64,000 nucleotides of DNA from NCBI GenBank assembly GCA_026018925.1, contig JAKSZU010000006.1, positions 129,347,592-129,411,591 on the forward strand, in the 5' to 3' direction. Below are positions 35,660 through 46,347 of the stretch, piece after piece. A program made the translations under genes and the position numbers. Every line of letters begins with the position of its first letter. Within the stretch, counting starts at the first letter, position 1. The notes under the pieces are model-generated. The model ran no database searches, was not told the origin of the DNA, and worked only from the letters and a program-made list of their open reading frames with translations. This DNA is from Tupaia tana (taxonomy: Eukaryota; Chordata; Mammalia; Scandentia; Tupaiidae).

Positions 35660-35865
35660 TCTCTCTTTTTAATGCCAGAGGGCATGAGCGTACACACAGA
35701 GAGAAAGAGCCCCCGATAGGACCTGATCTTGCTCGTTCCTCCTTCCTGTCATGACCACACACAACGTGCCGGTCATGTTTTTTTAAGCTGCTGAGGCTGG
35801 GATTCAAACATCAGCCCTTGAGAACTGGCTCCCAGGTCTTCTGGACTAAGGGGCTAGACTCATGT
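35660..35865 (-). mobile_element. tS-2-like SINE, antisense, diverged
   Basis: GGGCATGAGCGTACACACAG, TGCCGGTCATGTTTTTTTAAG, GCTGCTGAGGCTGGGATTC, then a degraded head. Confidence 0.6.
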
Positions 35866-36174
35866 TTTTCAAAAATTGCATTGTAGGTTTCAATGCATCA
35901 CTACAATGACAAGTTAATAGACATAGCCTGTGAGAATTCAGTCAGTTTCTGTACCTGTATGTTAATAAGAGAAACCCTTAATTTTTTTATGGATATTATT
36001 TCCTCTTGATACATTTTATTGGCATGAAGGAAAAGCATTAAGATTAACTTTCAATTAAAATGATAGCTATTGTTAAGCTCCTTTATATGCGCTTTATAGA
36101 GATTACTAACTAATTTAAACATTAGCTATTTTTACCAGTAGTTTTTCTACCAAGTATTAATAAAGAAAATAGGA

Positions 36175-36447
36175 TTTTTTTTTTCAGAAGTTTTTGCCTT
36201 AGGGTGCATGTGCTCTATGGGGAGAGAGAGAGACAAAGACAGTGAGATGGAGAGTGAAAAATCACCCCTGCGCCAGGGGCATTGGCCACACTGCAATCCC
36301 TTCTCTTCTCTTCCACTCTCCTCTTGGGATCTTGGACATGCGCAAACACGTTCCTGGCTGAGTTTCAAATCACCAGGTCTGGGACTGAATCTTGGTCAGC
36401 CATGTGGGAGTCCAGCGACATAACTGCTATGCCATCTGCTGGCCCCC
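36175..36447 (-). mobile_element. tS-1/tS-2 SINE, antisense
   Basis: T9, GTTTTTGCCTTAGGGTGCATG, CTCCTCTTGGGATCTTGG, GTCCAGCGACATAACTGC and TATGCCATCTGCTGGCCCC. Confidence 0.88.
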
Positions 36448-37051
36448 AATATAGGAATTTAAGTAGTGTCTGTGACTGCCAAATGTTTAAAGGATTCTGT
36501 TTTTATCATTTTATGCATTAGCGGTCATGAACATTTTAATCATAGGAAGTAAGTAACTTTTCCAAAATTAACAATATATTATCTGTATAGTTAAAAACAC
36601 AAGAGGGGGCCCTGTTTGTTTCATTAGTTACTAAACAGTTGAAGTCTTTGTCTCTCTCTCTCTCTCTCTCTCTGTCTCTTCCTCTCTTTTGTATTTTGCA
36701 ATGTTTCAAACATATAACAAACTAGTGACTAATATACCCACAATTTATGTTTAGTGAATATTAACATCTTAGTATACTTAATTTATTTGTTAATTGATAG
36801 CTGAACAATTGCTTAGAAATGTTTTCATTAAACTTTTTTTCTTAACATATAAATTTTTCTCAATAATTACGTGCTTAGTTAAATTTATTTCACTATATTT
36901 GACTTTAGGAAAATCTAAAGAATAGAAAAAACTAGAGATATAGAAAAGAATTGAAGAATATAGAAAAGATTAGTTTTTCAAGAAGATGGATGCATGTGTT
37001 GATTTCCATTTCTTACAGCTAATACAGTGAGATACATATATGTGTCATGTA
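36448..37051. other. Unassigned, with (TC)n at 36646-36680
   Basis: About 30 bp of (TC)n, otherwise AT-rich unique DNA. Confidence 0.55.
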
Positions 37052-37292
37052 TTTTTGTTGGTAGTGGTGTTATAGGGCATGCGCACAGGCTAGAGAAAGA
37101 GAGGCAAAGTGAGAAATCATCTCCCTGGGGGGATGGTCATGCCACATTCTCTTCTCTCCTATTCTTCTTAGGATTTGGGGTGCATGCACACACACCAGGC
37201 ATGCTTTTCAAAACACTGGGTCAGGACTCAAAACATGGAGTCAGCCATGTGGGATTCAGCACCTTAACCTCCATGCCACCTGCTGGCCCCCA
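37052..37292 (-). mobile_element. tS-2 SINE, antisense
   Basis: TTATAGGGCATGCGCACAGG, ATCATCTCCCTGGGGGGATGG, GGATTTGGGGTGCATGCAC and CTCCATGCCACCTGCTGGCC. Confidence 0.85.
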
Positions 37293-37468
37293 AGTAATAT
37301 ATGCTTTAATACCATTTGGAGAAAGCTGGTCTGTGACCACTGTATTAATAAATAAGCATGCAGAAGTGGTTTACCATAGTGCATGAGTGTAGTTATAAAC
37401 ATATTCTTTACTAAACAACGAAGTCATTATCTCTTTGGAGATACTAAAAAAATATATAAGGACGTTTT

Positions 37469-37854
37469 ATTTTTACTTTTTTTTAATTAAATTTTTAAAT
37501 TTATGTTTATTTATTCATTCATTGATTTAATATAATCAGAGAGAGACACATGGGGGGGGTGAGATAGCAAGTCACCAGGTCCAGGACTTGAACTGTAGTT
37601 GGCCATGTGGGACTGTCGAGGACCTTAACCACCATGCCACCTGCTGGTACCCAGAAAGTGAGAAATCACCCACCAGGGGGGATGGCCACGCCGCAATCCC
37701 TTTTCCTCCATTCTCCTTTCAGGATCTTGGGCACACACGCACACACACCCAGTGTGAGTTTAAGCCACCAGGTCCAGGACTTGAACCATGGTCAACTACA
37801 TGGGAGTCCAGCGACATAGCCATTACACTGCTGGTCCCTATTTTTACCTTTTTT
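37469..37854 (-). mobile_element. Chimeric tS-1/tS-3 retroposon with shared duplication
   Basis: Read on the minus strand, 37838-37653 is the 5' two-thirds of tS-1 (head CCAGCAGTGTAATGGCTATG through GGTGATTTCTCACTTTCTG). It then switches directly to a complete tS-3 (37652-37485: GGTACCAGCAGGTGGCATGG ... AATAAACATAAATTTAAA). No A-tail separates the two. TATTTTTAC(T/C)TTTTTT lies at 37469-37484 and 37839-37854, outside the whole chimera, so both parts integrated together. Confidence 0.82.
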
Positions 37855-38021
37855 AAAAGAGATTTATTTTATTTAACTTTACTTATTTATTTATTTATTT
37901 ATTTTTAACTTGATGAGGGGTGAGGGGAGTGAGAAAGCAAGCCACCAGGTCCAGGACTCTAACCACAGTCAGCCATGTGGGAGTCTAGCGCCCTTAACCA
38001 CCACACCACCTGCCGGCCCCA
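37855..38021 (-). mobile_element. tS-3 SINE, antisense
   Basis: AAAAGAGATTTATTTTATTT, TTTATTTATTTATTTATTT, AAGCAAGCCACCAGGTCCAG and CACCACACCACCTGCCGGCC. Confidence 0.92.
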
Positions 38022-38059
38022 GTCTTTACTTTACTCAGTCTTTACTTTTTTATGAGAGA

Positions 38060-38280
38060 AAGAGAAGGTAAGAGGAAGAGTGGAGAGGTATGCTTGACAG
38101 GGTCTCTCCAAGCTTCCCTCCATGATTCTTTTGCCTTCTCTCAGATAGCCAGGATTAGAGGCCTGTGCCACTGCACCCAGCTTATTTAGATTGCCCTGAA
38201 AACCAAACCTGAGCCTCTTCCAGGGCCTCAGCCTCATGCAGTAACTTCTCCTTACCACTTGTTCCATCACAACTGGTCCT
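38060..38280 (-). mobile_element. Composite tRNA-7SL SINE relic, antisense
   Basis: CTCAGATAGCCAGGATTAGAG then GCCTGTGCCACTGCACCCAG is the reverse complement of the Alu/7SL left arm (CCGGGCGCGGTGGC...CTGTAATCCCAGCTACTCGG). To its right, AACCAAACCTGAGCCTC matches the tRNA-like part of 62455-62640 (GAGGCTCAGGTTTGATTCC), so both share the same composite structure. Confidence 0.7.
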
Positions 38281-38375
38281 AAAAAATACACGAAAATTTA
38301 TTAATATTAAACATTCCTTTCCAAAGAGACTCGCTTTATTAACTACACAAAGATTTTATGAAACATGTTTTAGTA

Positions 38376-38637
38376 CTGGCCCCATGGCACAGTGGCTAAG
38401 CCCTCTGCATTGGAAGTTGAAACCCACATGACTGACTTCAATTTAAATGTTGAATCCTAGCCCTGGCAACCTGAGAAACACTCTAGGCGCATTATGTTTG
38501 TGTGTGTGCCTGCCCCAAGTCCTGGCAGGTTGGAGAAATGGAGGAGAAAGGATTGTGGCGTGACAGTGCCCCATTGGAGAGTGCTTTTTCTGTGCCACCC
38601 TCTCCCCGGTGAGAAAAAAATGAAAAGAAAAATTAAA
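38376..38637 (+). mobile_element. tS-2 SINE, diverged
   Basis: ACTGGCCCCATGGCACAGTGG, CCTAGCCCTGGCAACCTGAG, GGAGAAAGGATTGTGGCGTG and CCCGGTGAGAAAAAAATG. Confidence 0.8.
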
Positions 38638-39009
38638 TTGTGTTGTAGAAAATCATCTCCGTAAACAGTCACCAGATTAACCTAAAATCAACTTAAAGAA
38701 AGTGTAAAATTGGGAAACTGATGTTATTTACATTACTACACTGTCTCCAATAAATATTAATTTACGTAGTAGAAAAATAAAGGTAATTTTAACAACCTAA
38801 AATTTCAAGATTTTCTATGTAGTTTTATTTTAAAAGTTTATTTAGTCATCTGTGTAGGAATTAGGGTGAAAAACAGTATATTTGTCTCTTCTTTCATAAT
38901 CTTGTAAGACTTGTCATATTTACATGTACAACAGAATAGTTTTGCAGAACAAAATCACAAGAAAAAAATTATAAAACCCTTGAAAGCACTACCCTATTTA
39001 GCATTTCTT
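38638..39009. other. Unassigned unique sequence
   Basis: AT-rich; nothing recognised. Confidence 0.5.
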
Positions 39010-39195
39010 TCTTTTTTTAAAAGAATCATTTTACTTAACTTTATTAATATATTTATTTTTAATTTGCCCAGAAAGGGACAGAGCAAGAGCGAGAGGGGGA
39101 AAGCGAGTAAGCAGGCCACCAGGCCCAGGACTTGAACTGTGGTCACCCATGTGGGAATCCAGCACCCTCAATCATCACACCACCTGCTAGCCTCT
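39010..39195 (-). mobile_element. tS-3 SINE, antisense
   Basis: TTTTTTTAAAAGAATCATTTTAC, AATTTGCCCAGAAAGGGACAG, GGCCACCAGGCCCAGGAC and CATCACACCACCTGCTAGCC. Confidence 0.88.
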
Positions 39196-39268
39196 TTATT
39201 TAATATCTCAATGAGTTGAAATAGACTAATATAGACAAAAGAATGCATATTTACACTGTAGCATTAAA

Positions 39269-39518
39269 AGGTAGATATAGGGACCGGCAGTTAGTATAAT
39301 GGCTATGTCGCTGAACTCCCACGTAGTTGACCGCAGTTCACAATCTGGACCCGGTGGCTTGAAACCCACGCCAGGCACGTGTGCATGCGTGCACAAGATC
39401 CCAAGAGGAGAATGGAGGAGAAGGGATCGCAGCGTGGCCATCCCCACTTGGGGGTGATTTCTCGCTTTCTGTCTTTCTGTCTTTGTCTGGCGAGCGCACG
39501 CGCCCTATAGCAAAAACC

Positions 39519-39555
<37 letters not shown>

Positions 39556-39563
39556 TAGGTATA
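39269..39563 (+). mobile_element. tS-1 SINE, young, with 11-bp duplication
   Basis: GGGACCGGCAGTTAGTATAA at 39280, box B-like GTTCACAATCTGG degraded, CpG-rich tail GCGAGCGCACGCGCCCTATA, about 30 A. AGGTAG(A/G)TATA lies at 39269-39279 and 39553-39563. Confidence 0.93.
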
Positions 39564-39564
39564 T

Positions 39565-40604
39565 AGCTAAAGTGTAAGTGACAGAAGATTTAGAGTATTT
39601 TCCCATTATACTCCAGTTAAAATACTAAATTAACAAGTTTAATTTGAAAAAGAGGAAATGCAATAAAATTTTGTACTTAAATGTTCAATAAAGTTCCAGT
39701 ATGGCGAGAACCTGAATGTTTTTAAAATAAAATAAAATTGAAAAGAAAGAAAGAACAAAAAAGGAAAAAGAAATGAGACTTAAAGATTCAGGATGACTTT
39801 AAGCCCAGTATCAGATGAGTTCCCTAGTAGCAAGTGCCACCAGGGCTTCATTAACAGACATAGTTGTAGCACACAGAGCAGAATTAACCCTATAAAATCT
39901 GCACTAGTCTGCAGTGTTGCATTCAATTTTAATGCAGAATTGCAAAAAGGCATTGAAAAGCTGATATACTCACATAGGTGCTCATTATGTCTAGAAATGA
40001 TGTCCCAGAAGAAATAGATTTAACTTATAGAAGAAAAGTAATGATGAAAGACAAGAGTGTGAGAAAAACTACTCTCTTCGGTCACCCAAAATGCCCGAAG
40101 AGGAATGAAATTTTTCTTTTCTTTTCTTTTCTTCATAGTCTTATCAGATATTATTTAGACAAATGGATAGCACACAAGGGCAGTCAGATTTTGATCTAAT
40201 ATGAGAAGGACATTCTGACCATTCAAATTATTTAGAAATAAAATTTTAAAATAAGGTGATTGTGTCCTTGAAGACAAAATTGTTTAAATGACTGTTGTAT
40301 TGAACATTTTCTGATAGAGTAGATGAGCTACCTTCCTAAGAGTGTGTGTTTCTTTATTGTTTTTCAACGATAATGAACACTCCAAGATCTTAACATATTA
40401 ATCTCCTAAATTAGTGGATATCTCCCTGTGCGTCAGAGAAGAGCTCTGTAACTATGGTCTTCATTTAATGGAAATTTCCAGGTCTAGGTAAAGCGAGCTT
40501 TAAGTTCAGACCTAGCATGTACTGTCTACAGAGTAGAATAACTAATTTTATTTAGAAGGCTATTTGAAAGCAGTATGAAGCAGCAGATATTCTTTTTATT
40601 TAAA
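39565..40604. other. Unassigned, with (TTTTC)n at 40110-40133
   Basis: Mostly unique. The short TTTTC repeat is simple sequence. Frames of 73-74 codons (39793-40017 and 39978-40199) show no domain. Confidence 0.5.
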
Positions 40605-40850
40605 AAAAAAGAATTTTTTTTATTTAACTGTATTTATTCATTTTTTAATTTGACCAGAGAGGGACCTGACTCCCAATATACAGAACTTAATCACTGCACT
40701 ATGGGGCTTACCAAGGACTGTCATTTTCTTTTCCTTTTTTTAAATGTTTTTTATTTTAGATTTTTGCCTAAGGGCACGTGTGCTTGCTAGAGAGAGAGAC
40801 AGACACAGACAGTGAGAAAAACAGTGAGAAATCCCTCAGGGTAATTTTTT
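40605..40850 (-). mobile_element. Truncated tS-3 and tS-2 pieces, antisense
   Basis: 40605-40715 is a shortened tS-3 (TTTATTTAACTGTATTTATTC, AATTTGACCAGAGAGGGAC, then a head with its middle missing). 40755-40843 is the 3' end only of a longer family (GATTTTTGCCTAAGGGCACG, TGAGAAATCCCTCAGGG). Confidence 0.7.
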
Positions 40851-40889
40851 TCCTCCCAACATCTTTTCTTTCTATCCCTAATAGATGAA

Positions 40890-41222
40890 ATTTCCTCTAC
40901 TCTGGATAGCATCATTCTGTTTCACTCCTTTGTGCTTTTCTAAGCATATTTTCTCTGTCTAAAGTGCCCTTTACCTTTCATCTTTTTACATCCTTCTTTA
41001 TTACAGTTGAGACATTATTTGAGTCCCAACTCTTATTTAGGCAGTATCTGCTCTGTAACATTTTGCATTGATCATGCATCTGTCATAGAATTTAGATTGC
41101 TGTGCAGAATTACCCACTAGACTAAAGCATCTCCTATCCAAAAACTATCTTGTTTGAATTCCTTGTAGTGACTGCTACCCGGGACTTAGTCACCAAGCAT
41201 TGAATCAATGAATGAGTGAGTG
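40890..41222 (+). mobile_element. L2 LINE 3' region
   Basis: TAAAGTGCCCTTTACCTTTC, ATCTGTCATAGAATTTAG, CTAGACTAAAGCATCTCC and an ATTGAATCAATGAATGAGTG end follow L2 order. Diverged. Confidence 0.6.
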
Positions 41223-41388
41223 GGGCGTACAGTGGGAAATCCAAGCACACAAAATTTACATTTAACCCACTTTACAATTTGACTCAGGTATGGTTTTGCT
41301 TTAATTGAAGGGTAATTGGAATTTTAATAAGCAGGTTTTTTTTTTTTAAATAAGAATGGTGCTAATGGTATCTGAACTTCAACAACAC

Positions 41389-41667
41389 AACTTGGATAGC
41401 TCCTGTGGCCTAATATTTAAAGGGAGCCAGATCTCACATGGCTGCTCATGGTTTGAATCCTGGCCCAAGCAACTTAAAAAACATGCTGGGAAGATGTATG
41501 TGTGTACCCAAGATTCTGAGGAGATGGAAAAATGGAAGAAATGAGATTGGTGTGTGATCATTCCCCATTGGGAAGTGCTTTGTCCCTCTCTCTATCTCTC
41601 TCTTTCTCTGTATCTCTCTCTGGCAAGCACATACCCTGTGACCAACAAAAAAAAAAAAAAAAAAAAA
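41389..41667 (+). mobile_element. tS-2 SINE
   Basis: TAGCTCCTGTGGCCTAATATT, GAGCCAGATCTCACATGGC, CCAAGATTCTGAGGAGATGG, CTCTCTGGCAAGCACATACC and A24. Confidence 0.85.
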
Positions 41668-42695
41668 AGACAAAGAAAAAAACACATCTTTTTACTGATT
41701 ATATATAATCTTATTTTAAATTATAGACTGACTACTGGTAAAAGGTATGAATAACCTTTTTATCTTGTAATGACTTTTAATAGAAATTACACAAGAGGAG
41801 GGTTGAAAATGTTTAAAAAATAATTAATCCAGAAAGTAATCTCAATCAAGTTTTTAATAAAGTTGTTTAACTTATTTTAAAAATATTTCTTCATTAATTT
41901 TTAATGGGTTAAAAAAAATCTAACCTGAGGCTAAAAAATTTCCCAGCCAAAGTTCTAGCATGCTTTCTAAGGTATTACAAACTGTTTTAGAATGTTTAAC
42001 AGAATATTTAATTCACTTAGCACTCTTTACTAAACTTCCACATTAAAAAAAAAATCTTTCCACCTGAAGATAATAGACTAAAGTGTCATGAAACTTTATA
42101 ATCTTTATCTAAACATTTATCTAAAGGTTAAGAATGTCCTTCCTTCTGTATTTTTCCCTATTTTCCTTGTGCATTAATAGCATGTTTAAAATTTTTTTAG
42201 GTTCTCTGTTAAAATTTATGGAGGAACATAAAAATATATAATACCCTGTCACAGTAGCAGGGAGTAATAAATAGCTGTTGAAAGAATAACTCCTTCAGCA
42301 AACTAGTACAAATAGCGCAAGCAATTTTAGTGTTTTGAACAAGCTTATTCACTACTCTGGTCACTCTACTACAGTAGTTCAGGTATGCATTTCTTGCTTT
42401 AGTTAAAAGTTATTACTATGAATTTGTGAAATAGAAAATCAGAAAAATCAACATATAATTTCTTCTCCCCATATTGTATTGGTTGGTATAAATCTGTAGT
42501 TAGCAGGCAAAGCGGCTCTACTGCATCTCTATCAGTTTTGAACTTTCCAAACCTGTGTGTGGGTTCATCTTAGGCTAGAGAGCTGACTGAAGATTTCACA
42601 TGTCTTTTCATTGATTTTGATGGTACATTTTCCTCATTTGATAAGTAATTCCTGTAACAGAAGATAAAAGGCTTAAAACATTAAAACTTAATGTT
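41668..42695. other. AT-rich unassigned sequence
   Basis: About 1 kb with no repeat or exon recognised. Confidence 0.5.
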
Positions 42696-42696
42696 G

Positions 42697-42975
42697 AGGG
42701 ACTAGCAGATGATGTAATAGTTAAATGACTGGACTTCTACCTAGTCGATCATGGTTCGTGTCCCAGACCTGAGGACTTAAAACTCACACAGGGTGCATGT
42801 ACATGTATGCTCAACATCCTGAAAGGAGAAGAGATTGCAGCATGGCCACCCCCAGGTGGGTATTTCTTGTTTTCTGTATCTCTCTCTTTCTCTCTCTCTG
42901 TCCCTCCAGCGAGTGCACATGCCTTATAGCAAAAATATCTCTTAAAAAGTAAGTAAATAAATAAATAAATAACCT
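42697..42975 (+). mobile_element. tS-1 SINE
   Basis: GGGACTAGCAGATGATGTAA head, TGGTTCGTGTCCCAGACCTG, CCAGCGAGTGCACATGCC and an AAGTAAATAAATAAATAAATAA tail. Confidence 0.88.
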
Positions 42976-43043
42976 AGCTTGATCTAACAAAAGGCAAAAG
43001 AAACCAGAAACTAGCATTCATTGAATATGTCTCTGTATCTCTC

Positions 43044-43313
43044 TTCTTTTTTTTTTTTCTTTTCTTTTAAAGGTTTTTGCCATAGGGCACATTCGCTCAC
43101 AGGAGACAGACAGAGAGAGAGAGAAAAGTGAGAAATAACTACCCAGGGGAGATGTCTTGCTGCAGTTCCATCTCCTCCATTCTTGTCTGAGGATTTGGGG
43201 TATGCACACATAAGTAGCTGGCGTGAATTTCAAGCCACGGGGTCTGGGACTCAAACCATGGTCGGCCATGTGCGAGTCCGGTGCTTTAGCCACCTTGCCA
43301 CCTACTGGCCCCA
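43044..43313 (-). mobile_element. tS-1/tS-2 SINE, antisense
   Basis: T-run, AGGTTTTTGCCATAGGGCAC, GAGGATTTGGGGTATGCAC and CCACCTTGCCACCTACTGGCC. Confidence 0.88.
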
Positions 43314-43419
43314 GAATAAGTCTCTCTTATCATTACTATTTTCCCTCCCAGATATTGTGATAGGTACTTTATTCACTTAATTTATTTTAATCTACAAAAC
43401 TATTCCGGAAGGTAGATCA

Positions 43420-43690
43420 TTTATTTTTTCTGTTAAGGTTTTTGAGCACCTCCTATGTATGGATGTCATGCTGGTGGCATAGCAGTTCCACTGGCAACTG
43501 GACAGATGAACTTCTGCCCCTCATAAAGCTCAAACTCTAGCTTTAGATAATATTATTACACCTCTACAAATAAAGAGACAGGCTTGAATGGCTTTTATGA
43601 CTTGCCAAGTCACACGGCTAGAAAAAGGTAAGGTTATATTTTCAAACCCAAGGCTGTGACTCCAAAGTCTACTTTTGCCTCTACTATACC
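43420..43690 (-). mobile_element. L2/MIR-type ancient repeats, antisense
   Basis: GAGCACCTCCTATGTATGGA with CTCATAAAGCTCAAACTCTAG is L2-like. ACAAATAAAGAGACAGGCTTG, GACTTGCCAAGTCACACGGC and AAGGCTGTGACTCCAAAGTC are MIR/L2-like. Confidence 0.55.
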
Positions 43691-43824
43691 ATACAAGGAA
43701 ACTTCAAAAAGTTTGTTGTAAGACGGAATTGAAGCATAAGTTTATTTTGATGCAAAAAAAATTGAAATCCATCCAGTTTTTCCATAAGAGGCATTTTCCA
43801 CAATTTTTTGAAAACTCCTTTTAT
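43691..43824. mobile_element. Mariner-like non-autonomous element, about 130 bp
   Basis: Terminal inverted repeats: AAGGAAACTTCAAAAAGTTTG (left) against the reverse complement of CAATTTTTTGAAAACTCCTT (right). The interior (AAGTTTATTTTGATGCAAAA, TTGAAATCCATCC) resembles a widespread mammalian mariner-derived MITE. Flanking TA is plausible. Confidence 0.75.
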
Positions 43825-43825
43825 T

Positions 43826-44540
43826 ACTCCTTACTAAGATATATTTTAGATTAGATTTATCATGAAGATATCAAAGTATCTTACCAGATAATATCAAGAC
43901 CCAGTTGTTGGGGTTTTTTAAAATACTTTTGGTAATTATTATAATTTAAAATAGATAAACTTTTGTTTAATGATTTATTAAAACCTTAATTTTAATAATA
44001 AGAAAAAGTTCTATATTGTGGTGAGCACTATACATTTACAGTCTCGGAGTTGTAAACTATTGCAAGGTCAGACTTTGAGAAGTGGGTTTTCTGAACAGTC
44101 TTTAAAATGTGCAGGAAACAAACATTTCAGAATTGCTTTTCTGACAAAAATGGTGATACCAGCCAACAGAAATATGCCACAGCATTTCTGCTGTCAAGAA
44201 TTAGATTTATTGTATAGAGTGTGTGAAGAAATTCCACCCCCACCTTACAGCCCTTGTACCTTTCCACTGTATCACAGATGCAGCAGCACTGTTAAGGAGG
44301 TTGGTTTATTTATGATGGAGTAGAAATTACCTCTGAATATGAACTTTGAAAGACCTCTAAAACTACGACAACCTCTGATTTTACTAGAAGCAGTTCATCG
44401 AGGTAAAATTTACTGTACCTTGCCTTCTTAATGCTGCACATCTGTGCAAGCAAAAGATTATAATTAAATTTCCTTGGAATTCCATGAAACTACACATTTT
44501 AAAGTATATTCCTGAAGATTCCACACTAACTAAAATGAAA
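43826..44540. other. Unassigned, possibly conserved at 44020-44460
   Basis: The 101-codon frame 44018-44323 has no recognised domain. The stretch is repeat-free and less AT-biased than its surroundings. Confidence 0.35.
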
Positions 44541-44544
44541 GATG

Positions 44545-44690
44545 GGCTGGCATGATGGCAAAGAGAGTGATCTTTGAAGTAATAAATATCCTAACTCCAC
44601 CATTAAATTTATATGTGACCCTATTGAAATATTTAGCCTTTGGAAGTCATGATTTTTCTCATCTGAAAATGAGATATCTGTTTAAGTTGA
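44545..44690 (+). mobile_element. MIR SINE
   Basis: Consistent with MIR order: CTAACTCCACCATTAAATTT, ATGTGACCCTATTG and TTTCTCATCTGAAAATGAG. Confidence 0.65.
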
Positions 44691-44692
44691 AC

Positions 44693-44936
44693 TTTTTTTT
44701 TTTAGGTTTATAGTTTATTTCTTCCATGAGAGAGAGAAAGGGACAGAGACAGAGAAAGAGAAAGGAGAAACCCCACCAGAATCCTCCTCCTCCTGCTATC
44801 TACCTCTGCCACACCTAGACCAGATCACAGGTATGCACACATGCCTTGCATTTAGAAGGAGGCCCTAGGACATGAACCTAGGACCTCCTTGTGCTGTTCC
44901 AGTTACATAACCACTGTACCACCCTCTGTCCCTGAA
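44693..44936 (-). mobile_element. tS-4 SINE, antisense
   Basis: TTATAGTTTATTTCTTCCATGAGAG-type start, AGATCACAGGTATGCACAC, GACATGAACCTAGGACCTCC and a head ending ACCACCCTCTGTCCC. Confidence 0.75.
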
Positions 44937-45029
44937 CATTCTAATTTAAATGATAGTTTTTAATATCATCATAGTTATCATCGTCATCTAGATACCACCA
45001 TCACTGCATGTATTCACTATTTTCTTTTT

Positions 45030-45275
45030 TGTCATTTATCAGAGGGTGTTGTGCTCACTGAAGAGAGGCACAGAGAACAAGAAAGGCAGAAAGCAAGAAA
45101 AAAAAAACCATGAGGAATGGTCATGTTGCAATCTCTTCTCCTGTACTTCTCCCTCCTTTTGTGATCTTGTGCATGCTTACACACATACCCGGCATGGTTT
45201 TCCAAGCTGCCAAGTCCAGGATTCTAACTGCATGGTTGGCCATATGGGATCAGCCGCCTTAATCCCAGGCTACGA
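45030..45275 (-). mobile_element. tS-2 SINE, antisense
   Basis: CAGAGGGTGTTGTGCTCACTG, TTGTGATCTTGTGCATGC, CAAGCTGCCAAGTCCAGG, TGGTTGGCCATATGGGATC. The apparent 154-codon frame 45046-45510 starts inside this element and is not a gene. Confidence 0.75.
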
Positions 45276-46072
45276 GCTCACACTCTGTCTGCCGTTGCAC
45301 CAGCAGTACGCAAAGCATGATGGGCCCAGCCTTCACTCTCATCTGATCTCCGAGAACATGAACTACTCATTTTCCCTTGGGCCACAAATCCCTAATACAT
45401 CAGTTGGTAGCATTTTCTTTTCTTCATTATTTTCCAAAGACACCAAAATCTCTCAGCATCAATTTTTGGTGAAGACAGATTATGCTCTCTCATGGGCCAG
45501 CCCACTGTGATGACGATTAGCAGGAGCCCACCACTGCTCAGATTTCTCTGATATATGAGAAGGAGCATCATAACCAAGCTCCAAATGGAAATATCTTCCT
45601 TCCAAGTTGCCATAAATGTCATTTAACATACTATTTATTGGGTTATCTCCGATTACACGGGTAAGATAAATTATTTGTCTGAATTGGAATGTCTCTTCCT
45701 CAAGTAATTTATGAGGATGCATATAAAATCATCTGCAAAGTATTTCTCAGGAATTTTCAGTAGAAATACTATTTTTGAGTTCCGATATTTTGGAAAACAA
45801 AACAAAGTTGTCCTTTCTAAGATGGATTTAACTTTTTAATTGACTTTTTTTTTTTACTTGACATCAATCAAAATGTTAATGCAAGTGAATTTCAGGCTAT
45901 TAATAGTTATTTAATTATTTCATTAGGGTTAACCGATTATTTTAGATTAAGCTATAAAATTAATTAAGTTGTAAAAAAGCTCTGATTAAAAGCAGGAGGA
46001 GAAAATAAAGCTTTAATTAAATAAACGATTACAGTAAAATGAATTTTAATCTAACCATACAAAGGAAAATTT
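45276..46072. other. Unassigned; AT-rich motif cluster at 45850-46040
   Basis: Repeat-free. 45850-46040 contains many TTAATTA-like and ATTAA words (TAATTAAGTTG, CTTTAATTAAATAAACG), compatible with a homeodomain-bound conserved element, but base composition alone may explain them. Confidence 0.35.
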
Positions 46073-46074
46073 AT

Positions 46075-46347
46075 GGGGGCTAGTAAATGCTGTGATGGTG
46101 AAGTTACTGGACTCCCACAGGGCCTACCCCAGTTCACGTCCTGGACCCAGTGGCTAGAAAATCATGCCAGGTGCATATGTGCGGGCATGCCCAAAATCCC
46201 AAGAAAATAATGGAGGAGAAGGGCTTGTGGTGTGGCCATCTCCGCGGTGGGTGACTTCTTTCTTTCTGTCTGTCTGCCTGTTTCTCTCTCTCTCTAGTAA
46301 GCACATGTGTTCTATGGAAAAATCTTAAAAAAAAAAAGGGGGGGGGA
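46075..46347 (+). mobile_element. tS-1 SINE
   Basis: GGGGCTAGTAAATGCTGTGATGG-like head, TGGAGGAGAAGGGCTTGTGG, AGTAAGCACATGTGTTCTATGG, then A11 and G9. AAATTTAT occurs on both sides. Confidence 0.88.

Noticed and set aside
45046-45510. 154-codon plus-strand frame
   Set aside because: The first half is an antisense tS-2 SINE and the second half shows no domain.
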